DNA from: Devosia pacifica
Lineage (GTDB): Bacteria; Pseudomonadota; Alphaproteobacteria; Rhizobiales; Devosiaceae
NCBI RefSeq assembly: GCF_014652635.1
Contig: NZ_BMZE01000006.1
Coordinates: 1 to 64,000, forward strand
DNA length: 64,000 bases
Reading direction: 5' to 3'
The translations under genes and the position numbers were made by a program. Each line of letters starts with the position of its first letter. Within the stretch, counting starts at the first letter, position 1. Under the pieces are notes generated by a model, which was given only the letters and a program-made list of their open reading frames with translations, was not told the origin of the DNA and searched no databases. Below are positions 26,300 through 35,748 of this stretch, in pieces.

Positions 26300-26671
26300 T
26301 CAGCGCAACTGTTCGCAAGCGGGCAGCAGGACTGCGGCCAGCGTGAAATAGAGCATGGCAAGGGCCGAGAGAGTGCCCAACCCACGCATGGCGCCGAGGA
26401 TGAAGTCGCGTTGATCGGGCGGCGGTGGCCTGCCGACCAGCAGGTTGAACAGGGGAAGCGGGCTGACGATCGCGACGATGTCGGCCAGGATAAGCACCAC
26501 GGATGTGGCGATCACTAGCCACCCGACGACACCCTGGGGAAGGGCCTCAAAGGCACAAAGCGAAGATTGTCCGCCGTAGATCGCGGTGAGATCGGCGGCC
26601 CACAAGATCGGCCCGGTCAAGATGAACACCAGGGTTCCGATCATCTGCTGGGAAGAGTTTCGGTCGTCCAT
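26300..26671 (-). CDS. Small membrane protein at end of cytochrome oxidase operon
   Basis: ATG 26671 lies five bases after the stop of the fused oxidase gene. The 123-residue protein has three membrane spans (IGTLVFILTGPILWAADL, VVGWLVIATSVVLILADIV, LGTLSALAMLYFTLAAVLL). Similar small proteins close caa3 oxidase operons, but I cannot match it to a defined subunit. Position suggests a structural or assembly component of the oxidase. Confidence 0.65.
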   Translation of the reverse strand: MDDRNSSQQMIGTLVFILTGPILWAADLTAIYGGQSSLCAFEALPQGVVGWLVIATSVVLILADIVAIVSPLPLFNLLVGRPPPPDQRDFILGAMRGLGTLSALAMLYFTLAAVLLPACEQLR

Positions 26672-26676
26672 GCCGA

Positions 26677-29214
26677 TCACCCAAGAAGCCGTGGAAAGCC
26701 GTGCACCAGCAACAGTCCGAAGAGGCCCTGCGCTGCGGCGTAGTAGTAAAGCAGCGCGGCATTGTCGAAGGTGACGCGACGCCGGTTGTCGAGTTGTGCA
26801 GTCGCCAGCCGGGCGCCAGCGAACAGGCACATGATCAGCACGACGAAGGCGATCTGCCCCTGCAGAACCGAGGCCATGTAGACCATGGCGGCATAGGAGG
26901 ACGAAGCCGGGTTGAGGCCGGTCTCCTGGTGCCCCCATAGCTCGATGACAATCGAGGCTACCATGGCGAACGCGGCCAATGCGAGCAGGCCGGTGCCGGC
27001 CAAACTACGATGACCGGGCCGGGGCAGCCGCTTGCCTGCGACTACCATCAGGACGGTGCCGACGATCAGCAGGGCGGCGGAGGCAGCGGGATAAGCTAGT
27101 ATGGGCAGGGCAGGCGAGCCCGCCGGAGCCCACACGTCTGGCGAAACCGTCCAGAGATAGAGGTAGGAGAAGATGAAGGACAGGTAGAGCGATCCAGCCA
27201 CCAGCATCAGCACGATCATGGCCCACCAGCTGTGGGAGAGCGGGCCGGTCATGTAGGTGGGCAGGCGCAGGTTGCGGGCGACCTGGACTTCGCCCTGGTC
27301 GGGTCGGTCGAGCTGCCAGGTCCACACCAGGCAGGCGGCAATGGCAAGAACGCCGCAGGCAACGGCGATGTTCACCTGCTTGATGGTGAGCAGCAGGAAA
27401 AATGCCGCTGTGCCCGCGGCGGCGATCAGGTGAGTCCAACTGGGACCCGGCATCTGCAGGACATATTGCGGCTTGGCCTCGATCGCGGAAGTGATCAGCG
27501 TCTCGCGCCCGCCGGTCGGCGCGTTGGGCAGGTAGTGAAGACCCTGCTCGACCTGCTCGGCCAAGCCGGCCTGGTCCCATAGCGGTTCACGGCTGGTGAC
27601 GTGCGGAATCGAGCGGGTGGAATAGACGCCGTTGGGCAGGAACTCGAGGGTGCCGGCATTCCACGGATTCTGCGGGCCGCCTTCACCGACCCGGAAATTG
27701 CGGATGAGGTCGATGATAAAAACCAGGACGCCCGTGGCCATGATGAAGGCGCCTACAGTGGAAATCGAGTTGAGAATGTCCCAGCTCATGTTGGACGGAT
27801 ACGTCCATACCCGACGCGGCATGCCGGACAGGCCAGTGATGTGCATGGGAAAGAAGGCGGTGTTGAAGCCGATGAACATCAGCCAGAAGGCCCACTTGCC
27901 CAGCCGCTCGGATAGCATGCGGCTGCTCACCATAGGAGCCCAGTAGTAGAAGGTAGCAAAGAGCGGAAACACCATGCCGCCCACCAGCACATAGTGCAGA
28001 TGCGCGACGATGAAGTAGCTGTCATGCGCCTGGAAATCGAAAGGCACGACCGCCACCATGACGCCGGTGAGCCCGCCCAGCACGAAGATGAACAGAAAGC
28101 CGAGAATGAACAGCGATGGCACTGTTATGCGGAACTTCTGGCGCCCGGCCGCCATGGTTGCGATCCACGAAAACACCTGGATGCCGGAGGGGATCGACAC
28201 TGCCATGCTAGCCGCCGAGAAGAAGGCAAGGCTCAACCCCGGTATGCCGGTCGTGAACATGTGGTGGACCCAGAGGCCGAAGCTGAAGAATCCGGTAGCG
28301 ATCAAAGCGATGACGATCAGCCGGTAGCCGACCAGCGGAGTCTGCGCCATGGTCGGGATCATCATCGAAACCAGCCCGGCAGCGGGCAGGAAGATGATGT
28401 AGACCTCGGGGTGGCCGAAGAACCAGAACAGGTGCTGCCAGAGCAAAGCGTCGCCGCCCTGCGCAGCCGTGAAGAAGGGCCAGCCGAAAGTGCGCTCGAT
28501 TTCAAGGAGCATAGTGGCCAGGATCACCGCTGGGAAGGCGAAGACGATCATCGCCGCAAAGATCAGCATGGCCCAAGCAAAGATGGGCATTCTGGCCAGC
28601 GTCATGCCGGGCGGTCGCGTGCGCAGTACGCCCACGATGATCTCGATGGCGCCGGCAATGGCCGAGATTTCGATGAAGCCGATGCCTAGCAGCCAGAAGT
28701 CGGCATTGTCCCCCGGCGAATATTCCTTGAGCGTCAGCGGCGGGTACATGAACCAGCCGCCCTTGGGCGCCATGTCGTAGAAAATGGTGGAGAAGAACAC
28801 CAGCCCGCCGATGATGTAGGCCCAGATTGCGAATGCCGACAGGCGGGGGAAGGGCAGGTCACGCGCTGCCAGCATCTGCGGCAGCAGCAGGACCCCCAAC
28901 GCTTCCACGGCCGGCACGGCGAAGAGGAACATCATGGTCGTGCCGTGGGTGGTGAAGATCTGATTGTAGAGATCCTGGGAGAGGAACTGGTTGTCGCCCA
29001 CGGCCAGCTGCGTTCGCATCAACAGTGCCAGGATGCCTGCCAGGATGAAGAACAGGAAGGCAGCGCCGATATAGAGCGTGCCCACCACCGTGTTGTTGAC
29101 GGCGGTGAACAGGCGGAAGCCCCTGGGTGTCGCCCAGATTCGCTTGAGCTCCTCAAGCTCCGCCTCAGGGCGCGGACCATCATTGGGGAGGTCGGTATTG
29201 GTCGGTTCGCTCAT
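26677..29214 (-). CDS. ctaDE: Cytochrome c oxidase, fused subunits I and III (caa3 type)
   Basis: Start ATG 29214 (MSEPTNTDL) follows GTGAAGGC. The 845-residue protein joins subunit I and subunit III in one chain. Subunit I (to about residue 560) has the haem a ligand region TTHGTTMMF, WQHLFWFFGHPEVYI with the CuB His and the His-Tyr crosslink pair, VHHMF with the two further CuB histidines, and AHLHYV with the haem a3/a ligands. After a linker, about 200 residues with five spans (SHSWWAMIVLMLVAGSLYLS through QGQIAFVVLIMCLFA) form subunit III. It is the proton-pumping terminal oxidase, in the inner membrane. The CaCA gene precedes it with a stop at 29219. Confidence 0.92.
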   Translation of the reverse strand: MSEPTNTDLPNDGPRPEAELEELKRIWATPRGFRLFTAVNNTVVGTLYIGAAFLFFILAGILALLMRTQLAVGDNQFLSQDLYNQIFTTHGTTMMFLFAVPAVEALGVLLLPQMLAARDLPFPRLSAFAIWAYIIGGLVFFSTIFYDMAPKGGWFMYPPLTLKEYSPGDNADFWLLGIGFIEISAIAGAIEIIVGVLRTRPPGMTLARMPIFAWAMLIFAAMIVFAFPAVILATMLLEIERTFGWPFFTAAQGGDALLWQHLFWFFGHPEVYIIFLPAAGLVSMMIPTMAQTPLVGYRLIVIALIATGFFSFGLWVHHMFTTGIPGLSLAFFSAASMAVSIPSGIQVFSWIATMAAGRQKFRITVPSLFILGFLFIFVLGGLTGVMVAVVPFDFQAHDSYFIVAHLHYVLVGGMVFPLFATFYYWAPMVSSRMLSERLGKWAFWLMFIGFNTAFFPMHITGLSGMPRRVWTYPSNMSWDILNSISTVGAFIMATGVLVFIIDLIRNFRVGEGGPQNPWNAGTLEFLPNGVYSTRSIPHVTSREPLWDQAGLAEQVEQGLHYLPNAPTGGRETLITSAIEAKPQYVLQMPGPSWTHLIAAAGTAAFFLLLTIKQVNIAVACGVLAIAACLVWTWQLDRPDQGEVQVARNLRLPTYMTGPLSHSWWAMIVLMLVAGSLYLSFIFSYLYLWTVSPDVWAPAGSPALPILAYPAASAALLIVGTVLMVVAGKRLPRPGHRSLAGTGLLALAAFAMVASIVIELWGHQETGLNPASSSYAAMVYMASVLQGQIAFVVLIMCLFAGARLATAQLDNRRRVTFDNAALLYYYAAAQGLFGLLLVHGFPRLLG

Positions 29215-29218
29215 GCCT

Positions 29219-30283
29219 TCACCGCAGGAAGAAGAGGACGACGAGGCCGACCGCATAGCAGATCAGCACCGCCAGGGAATCGAGTCCCATTCGGAACACA
29301 GTTTTGTCTCGGCGTTCGGCCATGCCGATGACGAACAGCGTGGTGACCGCAATGCCCAACAAGGCGCCGAACGCACCGAACGTGCCTGCCTGTGACAGCA
29401 CGGGCTCACCCTGCGCCACCGCGTCGACCACAAAAATCAGTCCGATATTAATGAGGTTTGTGCCCAAAATGTCGGAGACGGCAAGGGTGTAGAGCCCGGC
29501 CTTGGCGGCGGTTATCGAGGTGCTGAGTTCGGGAAGCGAAGTGGCGAAAGCCAGCAGCACAAAACCCACGGCACTGCCGCCCAAGCCAGTCTGCTGCGAC
29601 AGCGCATCGCCTGTGCGGGACAGCAGATAACCGGCAACCAGGATGACCAGGGCCAGCCCGACGGTCCAGGCGATGATGGTGCGCATGGACATGTCGGCAT
29701 GTTCCTTGTTCGCCTTCTTCTGCGCTACCGCCTGCTGCTCGTCGAGCTTGGTGTCCTGCTTGCCCGCTGTCGCAGCCAGCCATGACTTGCGCCCCTCCGA
29801 TTGCGAGAGCAAATAGATGCTGAAGCCATAGGCTATCGCACTGGCCCAGGCCCAGGCGCCAATGCCCAGGATGGCGACATCACCGACCGTGATGCCGGCA
29901 GTCGCTATGCTGATCAGCAGGATGTTGAGCCCGCCCTGCAGCATCACCATCGGATCGGGAATTTCGGAGGTGAGCGCCCTCTTGCCGATCACGAGATCGA
30001 CGATCGCGAGGATGACCACCTGCGCCGCTATGGAGCCGAAAAGGTTGTTGACCGCAAGCAACGAAGCGCCGGTGGCCGCACCCGTCACTGTGGCGCCGAT
30101 TTCGGGCAGGGAGGTGATGCCGCCCAGCAGCAACATGCCGATCGCTGCCTGGCCGATGCCGGTCTTGGCGCTGATCGCGTTGGCATAGCCGGTGATGCGC
30201 GATCCGGCCATCCACACCACCACCGCCGCAGCGGCGAAGATGGCGATGTTCATCCAGAGCGGAGCATTGGCAAAATCGAACAT
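29219..30283 (-). CDS. Na+/Ca2+ exchanger family (CaCA) membrane protein
   Basis: Start ATG 30283 (MFDFANAPLW) lies three bases after ctaC; 354 residues. Two inverted repeats each carry the exchanger signature: GITSLPEIGATVTG with NNLFGS in the first half, and FATSLPELSTSITA with DILGTN in the second, placing the ion-binding Glu and Asn residues as expected. A charged cytoplasmic loop separates them. CaCA proteins exchange Ca2+ or a similar cation for Na+ or H+. It is embedded between ctaC and the fused ctaDE gene, so it is co-expressed with the oxidase, an unusual location that may point to charge or cation balance during respiration. Confidence 0.85.
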   Translation of the reverse strand: MFDFANAPLWMNIAIFAAAAVVVWMAGSRITGYANAISAKTGIGQAAIGMLLLGGITSLPEIGATVTGAATGASLLAVNNLFGSIAAQVVILAIVDLVIGKRALTSEIPDPMVMLQGGLNILLISIATAGITVGDVAILGIGAWAWASAIAYGFSIYLLSQSEGRKSWLAATAGKQDTKLDEQQAVAQKKANKEHADMSMRTIIAWTVGLALVILVAGYLLSRTGDALSQQTGLGGSAVGFVLLAFATSLPELSTSITAAKAGLYTLAVSDILGTNLINIGLIFVVDAVAQGEPVLSQAGTFGAFGALLGIAVTTLFVIGMAERRDKTVFRMGLDSLAVLICYAVGLVVLFFLR

Positions 30284-30285
30284 GG

Positions 30286-31281
30286 TTAGCGCAGGCTCTC
30301 GAGATAGGCGGAAAGGTCCCGCAACTGCGTTTCGGAGAACATCGCGTAGGTCGGCATCTTGTTCTCCGGCTTGATGTGCTGGTTGTTGGCGATGAAGTCG
30401 GCGATGGCTTCGGCTGTGTTGGGCAGAGTGGCTGCCGCTAACGACCGGCGGCTGCCCACATGGGTAAGGTCGGGGCCGATAGAGCCGGTGGCAGCGGTGC
30501 CGCGGACGGCGTGGCAACCACCGCAACCGGTGCCAAGAAAAAGGTCCTTGCCACGGGTCAGGACAGCATCGGCTGGCTCGATGGCGGGGGAGGCTTCTTC
30601 AGCCAGCCAAGTGGTGAAATCTTCCGGCGACTGAGCGACCACATGGAACGACATGAAGGCATGGGCGCCGCCACAATATTCGGCGCACTGGCCCCGTGTC
30701 ACGCCGGGCACCTTTGCTGTCACGGTCAGTTCGTTGGTGCGTCCGGGGATCATGTCTAACTTGCCGGCCAGGTTCGGCGCCCAGAAGCTGTGGATCACGT
30801 CGGCGGTGGTGAGTTCCAACGTAACCGGCTGGCCCACTGGCAGGTGAATCTCGTTGGCGGTCTCGATGCGGTTCCCGTCTGCGTCGGTATAGGTGACGCG
30901 CCACCACCAGAGTTCGCCACTAACGGCAATACGCAGGTTCTCCGCGCCATCCTGCGTGCTCGTGGCGCCGGCGCGCAGTACCAGAAAGCCATAGGTCAGG
31001 AGGACGCTGAGGACGACAACGGGAAAGGCGATGCCAAGCCACTTGATCAGGTTTTCGCCAGCCAGCCGCTGGCGCCACTGGCTGCCACCAAAGATCGCGA
31101 TAGCCGCGAGGATGCAGACGAGGAGCAGGATCAGGCCGCCGCCGATAGTCATCACCCAGAATAGGGTGTTGATCCGTTCCGCCTGTTCGCCAGTGGGCGA
31201 TAGGGCAGATTGCGAGGTCGAACACGCGCCAAGCGAGATGCCCGTTGCGCCGATCATCGATGTGCGGAGCAACAGGTTCAC
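30286..31281 (-). CDS. ctaC: Cytochrome c oxidase subunit II with C-terminal cytochrome c domain
   Basis: A GTG start at 31281 overlaps the stop of the triheme cytochrome gene (GTGA). The 331-residue protein has a lipoprotein-like signal (ISLGACS), two membrane spans, and the CuA cupredoxin domain: VIHSFWAPNLAGK with the His, and CAEYCGGAHAFMSFHV with the two Cys and His of the CuA site. The C-terminal 90 residues form a cytochrome c domain with GCGGCHAV (haem) and distal Met in KMPTY. This fusion defines caa3-type oxidases, where electrons pass from the attached haem c to CuA. Confidence 0.93.
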   Translation of the reverse strand: MNLLLRTSMIGATGISLGACSTSQSALSPTGEQAERINTLFWVMTIGGGLILLLVCILAAIAIFGGSQWRQRLAGENLIKWLGIAFPVVVLSVLLTYGFLVLRAGATSTQDGAENLRIAVSGELWWWRVTYTDADGNRIETANEIHLPVGQPVTLELTTADVIHSFWAPNLAGKLDMIPGRTNELTVTAKVPGVTRGQCAEYCGGAHAFMSFHVVAQSPEDFTTWLAEEASPAIEPADAVLTRGKDLFLGTGCGGCHAVRGTAATGSIGPDLTHVGSRRSLAAATLPNTAEAIADFIANNQHIKPENKMPTYAMFSETQLRDLSAYLESLR

Positions 31282-32396
31282 TGCGGGACACCTCGCACAG
31301 GTGGGAGGCTGGCATACCAAGCACTCACGGCCCGAGCGTCGTCTTGGGTCATCCGCTTACCGATATTGGCCATCAGAGAACCATAGGGTAGGGTGTCTCG
31401 ATAGCTGGTCTCGCGCCAGAGGTTGAGCTGGTTATCCAGGTAGCGGGCCGATTGGTTCTCGAGTCGCGGTATCTGCGGATCGGTACCATTGTGGCAACTG
31501 CTACACCTTGGAAGATCCTGCTCCGGAATGCCCTGTTCGGCGATCTCTCGCCCGCGCTCCAGCAACGCTGGCGAGGCTGCTGCAGGCGACTGCACGCTCG
31601 GAAGGTCCGCATAGTATCGAGTCAAACGCTCGATTTCAGCGTCCGTCATCTCATAAGCTATCGGCTCCATGATGCCGCTAGATCGCGTGCCGGCTCGGTA
31701 CTCCTCGAGGGCACGCACGAGGTATGGCAATGACAGGTTTTGCAGTTGGGGGACCAGCGCGCTCACCGTGCCGGTCTTACCGTCTCCGTGACAACGTACA
31801 CAATTTTCAAGCGGCAACGTGCCTAACCCTGCAATGTCTTTTCCCACCGGCAGGGTTGGTTCCTGACGAGGCTCGTTGTCCGGCCCGAGCTCATGCAGTT
31901 TCGCCAGATGGGCAACGACGGACCAGACTTCATCACTGCGGCCCTCGCCCGGCCAGGCCGGCATGCCGGTATATTTGAGACCGTTGTTGACGATCCAAAA
32001 CAGTTCGCGGGCGCTGTAATCGCTGAATGCGCCGGATAGGTCGGGCGGCTGGGGCAACATGTTCCGATAAACTGGATTGAGCTGCCGGCCCGGTACGCCA
32101 TGGCAGGTGTTGCACCCGCCATCATAGAGCTGGGCACCCAGGAGATAGAGGTCGGAATCATTAAGGTTGGGCACCTCGACCCCGTTTGATGCCACGGAGA
32201 TCGAGCGGTCTCGCAAGATGGTGATAATAAAATTGGTAGCCGACCAATGCTCGCGCGCCGCGCCTATATTGTAGATGCCGGACAGAATGAAGACGATGCC
32301 GCCTAGGAAAAGCGCACCGGCGACGAAAAGGCTTGCCACTCCAATACGCTGCCAGCGGGTGAGCTGCCGGACCTTGACGACGTCACTTTTCGGCAT
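31278..32396 (-). CDS. Membrane-anchored triheme cytochrome c
   Basis: The start is ATG 32396 (MPKSDVVKV), giving 372 residues: one N-terminal membrane span (IGVASLFVAGALFLGGIVFIL) then three cytochrome c domains with haem sites CNTCH, CVRCH and CSSCH. Each is followed by a candidate methionine ligand. Such proteins pass electrons from the quinol-oxidising chain or a dehydrogenase to the oxidase. It is the first gene of the operon and overlaps ctaC by four bases, so it is the likely electron donor to this caa3 oxidase. Confidence 0.88.
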   Translation of the reverse strand: MPKSDVVKVRQLTRWQRIGVASLFVAGALFLGGIVFILSGIYNIGAAREHWSATNFIITILRDRSISVASNGVEVPNLNDSDLYLLGAQLYDGGCNTCHGVPGRQLNPVYRNMLPQPPDLSGAFSDYSARELFWIVNNGLKYTGMPAWPGEGRSDEVWSVVAHLAKLHELGPDNEPRQEPTLPVGKDIAGLGTLPLENCVRCHGDGKTGTVSALVPQLQNLSLPYLVRALEEYRAGTRSSGIMEPIAYEMTDAEIERLTRYYADLPSVQSPAAASPALLERGREIAEQGIPEQDLPRCSSCHNGTDPQIPRLENQSARYLDNQLNLWRETSYRDTLPYGSLMANIGKRMTQDDARAVSAWYASLPPVRGVPQ

Positions 32397-33197
32397 CGGA
32401 CCCCTGCACTGCTGCTTTGCGGCGTAGGACCGATCGGCCGGCGGGAATGATATGGGGTTCGATGCCGTTTGTTTGGAATATGGCCGACCTCCGCATGTTT
32501 TTCGTCCTCCGGTCTCCGAGGTCTGCAACGGAGGAGATGGCGTGGTTGAAAATGGAGGGCGCTAGCAAAGTTGGCGAACAAGGAGGAAGGAACGACCCAC
32601 AGAGGAACCGCCAAGCATACGTGATCGAGGGCGACCAGGTTCGTCCGTTCCTCAAAGAGCACACCTCCTCAGAAAATGTGCTGATGCATGTGGTTCAGCC
32701 CAGCTCGAAAGTGAGCCAAGGTCGCACTCTAGCAACAACAAGCGGAGAACTCGACAAACGTCCAAGGGTTGCACTCCGACGCGTGGCCTTAACTCTGGCA
32801 TTCCACCGATGTTCCCGAGAATGGCCGAATGCAGTAGCGGCAACGACAATGACATGACTGACTGCTGATGGCGCTGCCCAATCAGCTGGACGCATCATTG
32901 GTACTTGTTGGCTGCTGTTACTTAGGAACTAAGCGGCGGGGGATCGTCCGGGTAAGGGATTATCGTCGGTGCCATCCGCTTCAGTAATCTAAACTGAAGA
33001 CCAATGGACCATCTCCATCGCTACCGGGCAGAAAAGCCAAGGTGGCAAACAGGTTCACCGAGCGCGAAGTTCAATGGCGCCGAGCTCAGAAGTCGTATCG
33101 AGCAAATCAGTCTCAACCCACTGCTGCTTTCCAATGCGTCAGAAGGGATCGGCGTGCCGCACAAAAGCGTTCAGAGTGGTAAAACAGGAGTCAGCAA
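32397..33197. other. Intergenic stretch, 801 bases, between oxidase operon and SDR gene
   Basis: It should hold the promoters of the minus-strand oxidase operon and the plus-strand SDR gene. Several short frames are open on both strands but none shows a domain or a good start. No defined operator was recognised. Confidence 0.45.
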
Positions 33198-35132
33198 ATG
33201 GATGAGAGAGAGGTCGTCATCGTCACCGGCAGCGCCGGTTTCATCGGCAGTTCGGTCGTAGAGATGCTGGCGAAGTCATACCGAGTTATCGGCTTTGACC
33301 GTGACATGCCTCCCCACCCACCCGCACAGGCAGAGTGTATCTGCATCGATTTGACCTCCAACGCCAGCGTGCATGCTGCCTTCGAGAGAGTGAAGCTCGC
33401 TTACGGAACAAAGATCGCATCGGTGGTCCACCTTGCTGCCTATTTTGACTTGAGTGGCGAAACCGACCCGAAATATGACACCGTCACCGTGGAAGGCACC
33501 GAGCGACTGCTGAAGGCATTCAAGGATTTCCAGCTCGAGCAGTTCATTTTTGTCAGCACAATGCTGGTGCACGAGCCGGGGCGCCGTGGTGAGCCCATCA
33601 CCGAAAACTGGCCGCTCGACCCCAAATTGCCTTATCGGGCCTCAAAGGTGCGCACCGAAGCCGCCATCGCGGAGCAACGCGGCTCGATACCCGCCGTGAT
33701 GCTCCGACCCGCCGGTGTCTATGACGATATGTGTCATTCGGCCTTCCTGTCGCGGCAGATCGCGCGCATCTACGAGCGGCAACTTGTGGGCCATGTCTAT
33801 CCCGGTGATCCCGATACGGGACAGCCCTATCTTCATCTCAAGGACCTCACCCGCGCCATTGCTGCTACAATCGAGCGTCGGGCCACTCTGCCGCCAGAGG
33901 CGCCTATCCTGTTGGGCGAAACCACAACATTTACGTTTGCTCAATTGCAGGAACAGATTGCCCGTCTCGTTCATGGTGATGATTGGAACACCGTGTCGCT
34001 GCCCAAGCCGCTGGTGCAAACCGGGCTTTGGATAGAAAACAACATCTTGGAGGAAGACGACTTCATCCAGCCCTGGATGGTTGACACCTCCGATGATCAC
34101 TACGAGCTCGATATCTCGCGCGCCAAGGATTTGCTGGGGTGGCGTCCAAGGCAACGTGTGGACAAGACGCTGCCGAAGATGGTTGAGGCGCTCAAGCGCG
34201 ATCCGGTGGGCTGGTACCATGCGAATGGTCTGAACGCCGCTCGCATCACCGAAAAGGCAATCGAAGCCAAACCCGAAGAACCATCGCAAGAACCGGCTGC
34301 CCAGCATGAAATGATGCATGCGCACCAGGTCAGCATGGCGAACATTCATTTCGACATGCTTTGGGTGCACTTCCTCAATATGCTGCTCGGACTGTGGCTT
34401 TTGACCAGTCCCTTTGTCTTCGGTGGATTTGGTCAGTCCGATTTCTCTGAAGCGGTGCTCGCTGTTACGCGGGAACGGAACTTGTGGGATCCGGCATTGC
34501 GCAGTTCCATGATGGCTTGGAGCGATCTTGCCAGCGGCGCGCTGATCATGCTGTTCGCAGGGCTTTCACTATCCCGACAGTTTCGCTGGGCACCATGGGC
34601 GACAACCGCGGTGGGCATTTGGCTGTTGTTCGCGCCGTTGTTGTTCTGGGCGCCGAGTGCCGCAAGCTACGCCAATGACACCTTGATCGGTGCTCTGGCA
34701 ATTACGTTTGCCATTCTGGTGCCGATGATGCCTGGCATGAGCATGGCTGCAATGATGGACGACAGCGACATGCCCGCTGGTTGGAGCTATTCTCCTTCGA
34801 CCTACCTTCAGCGGTTACCGATTATTGCGCTGGGAGCGATCGGTTTTGTCTTGTCCAGAATTCTGGCTGCCTACCAGATGGGGCATATCGAAGCCGTATG
34901 GGAGCCGTTCTTCAGCGGAATGAATGATCTGAATGGCACCGAGCAGATCATCACTTCCGATGTCTCCAAGGCATGGCCGGTCGCTGATGGCGGTTTGGGG
35001 GCGACAACCTACATGTTCGAGGTCTTGATGCGGTTGAGATGTTCAATGCGACGCTCTGCCGCTTCTTTCGCACCCTACTCCAGCGGCTGCGACCAAATTG
35101 CCACTATGTCGGCATGGGTGTTTTTCGGGTAG
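33198..35132 (+). CDS. NAD-dependent epimerase/dehydratase fused to SPW membrane domain, C-terminally truncated
   Basis: The 644-residue protein begins with an extended SDR domain: TGSAGFIGSSV (NAD-binding glycine motif) and a catalytic YRASK in place of YxxxK. From about residue 385 it changes to a membrane region with two SPW-type repeats (LWLLTSPFVFGG, IWLLFAPLLFWAPS) and further spans. Family knowledge: homologues continue into a vitamin-K-epoxide-reductase-like region after the segment ending TYMFEVLM. Here that point is followed by about 33 unrelated residues rich in Arg, Ser and Cys and then a stop, so the C-terminus looks lost by rearrangement or frameshift. Function is unknown; a role in envelope lipid or cofactor chemistry is possible. 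Confidence 0.75.
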   Translation: MDEREVVIVTGSAGFIGSSVVEMLAKSYRVIGFDRDMPPHPPAQAECICIDLTSNASVHAAFERVKLAYGTKIASVVHLAAYFDLSGETDPKYDTVTVEGTERLLKAFKDFQLEQFIFVSTMLVHEPGRRGEPITENWPLDPKLPYRASKVRTEAAIAEQRGSIPAVMLRPAGVYDDMCHSAFLSRQIARIYERQLVGHVYPGDPDTGQPYLHLKDLTRAIAATIERRATLPPEAPILLGETTTFTFAQLQEQIARLVHGDDWNTVSLPKPLVQTGLWIENNILEEDDFIQPWMVDTSDDHYELDISRAKDLLGWRPRQRVDKTLPKMVEALKRDPVGWYHANGLNAARITEKAIEAKPEEPSQEPAAQHEMMHAHQVSMANIHFDMLWVHFLNMLLGLWLLTSPFVFGGFGQSDFSEAVLAVTRERNLWDPALRSSMMAWSDLASGALIMLFAGLSLSRQFRWAPWATTAVGIWLLFAPLLFWAPSAASYANDTLIGALAITFAILVPMMPGMSMAAMMDDSDMPAGWSYSPSTYLQRLPIIALGAIGFVLSRILAAYQMGHIEAVWEPFFSGMNDLNGTEQIITSDVSKAWPVADGGLGATTYMFEVLMRLRCSMRRSAASFAPYSSGCDQIATMSAWVFFG

Positions 35133-35371
35133 CATCGCCGCCGCCACGCACTACATGATATTGCAGGCAGTTGTAGCGGCAAAGTAGCGACCCATGAAGC
35201 CTAAGACTGTTGGAACGCTGGGAACGCGCGTTGAAGAGCGCACCGCGGTGCAACCGCTTCCTAGTGGGTCGGACAATGGTCCACCAGCGGCCCTCTGCAC
35301 CCAGCTAAAAAGAAGAAAGTTCAACCGATTGTATCCAAAGCCCCCAGCTCTCATGGCCCAGCGCGACGCGA

Positions 35372-35485
35372 TCACGGAGCCAGCGGATGACTTTGATGAA
35401 CTGGAAAGAGAAGGATCATGGCAGGGATCACGGCCATGCCGATGATTAGAAGAATTGCGATGGTGACGTTCTGCCAAGTCAACAC
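35372..35485 (-). CDS. Small single-span membrane protein (37 aa)
   Basis: A GTG at 35485 follows a very strong GGAGGAAGGGGAG ribosome site by six bases. The frame encodes 37 residues dominated by one hydrophobic helix (NVTIAILLIIGMAVIPAMILLF) and a short tail with two histidines. No family can be named at this length. The ribosome site and the clean membrane helix argue for translation; the gene stands alone. Confidence 0.45.
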   Translation of the reverse strand: MLTWQNVTIAILLIIGMAVIPAMILLFPVHQSHPLAP

Positions 35486-35748
35486 GATGAACTCCCCTTC
35501 CTCCCAAACTTTCAGTTAGGCCGAAAGAGCCCTGTTAGAAGACAAAATGGGAGGCAATGGGGCTAACCGCCGATGTTCACTAAAACGTGGAGTACTATCA
35601 CATCCCGATCTCATTGGAGCGGGACCTGAGATCCACCGATAGGCAGTAGCAGAATACCAATTCGGGCTGTATTTCGAATTGTCCTCAATTCGCTTGTACC
35701 ACCGGCTAAACGAACGTCGCTCGTGTTTCTGAAGGAAGGTTTTCAGCA

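Noticed and set aside
27994..28689. Plus-strand frame inside the oxidase gene
   Set aside because: It is antisense to the conserved subunit I frame and has no recognisable features.
32417..33261. Short plus-strand frames in the gap before the SDR gene
   Set aside because: Composition and lack of start sites or domains suggest chance frames.
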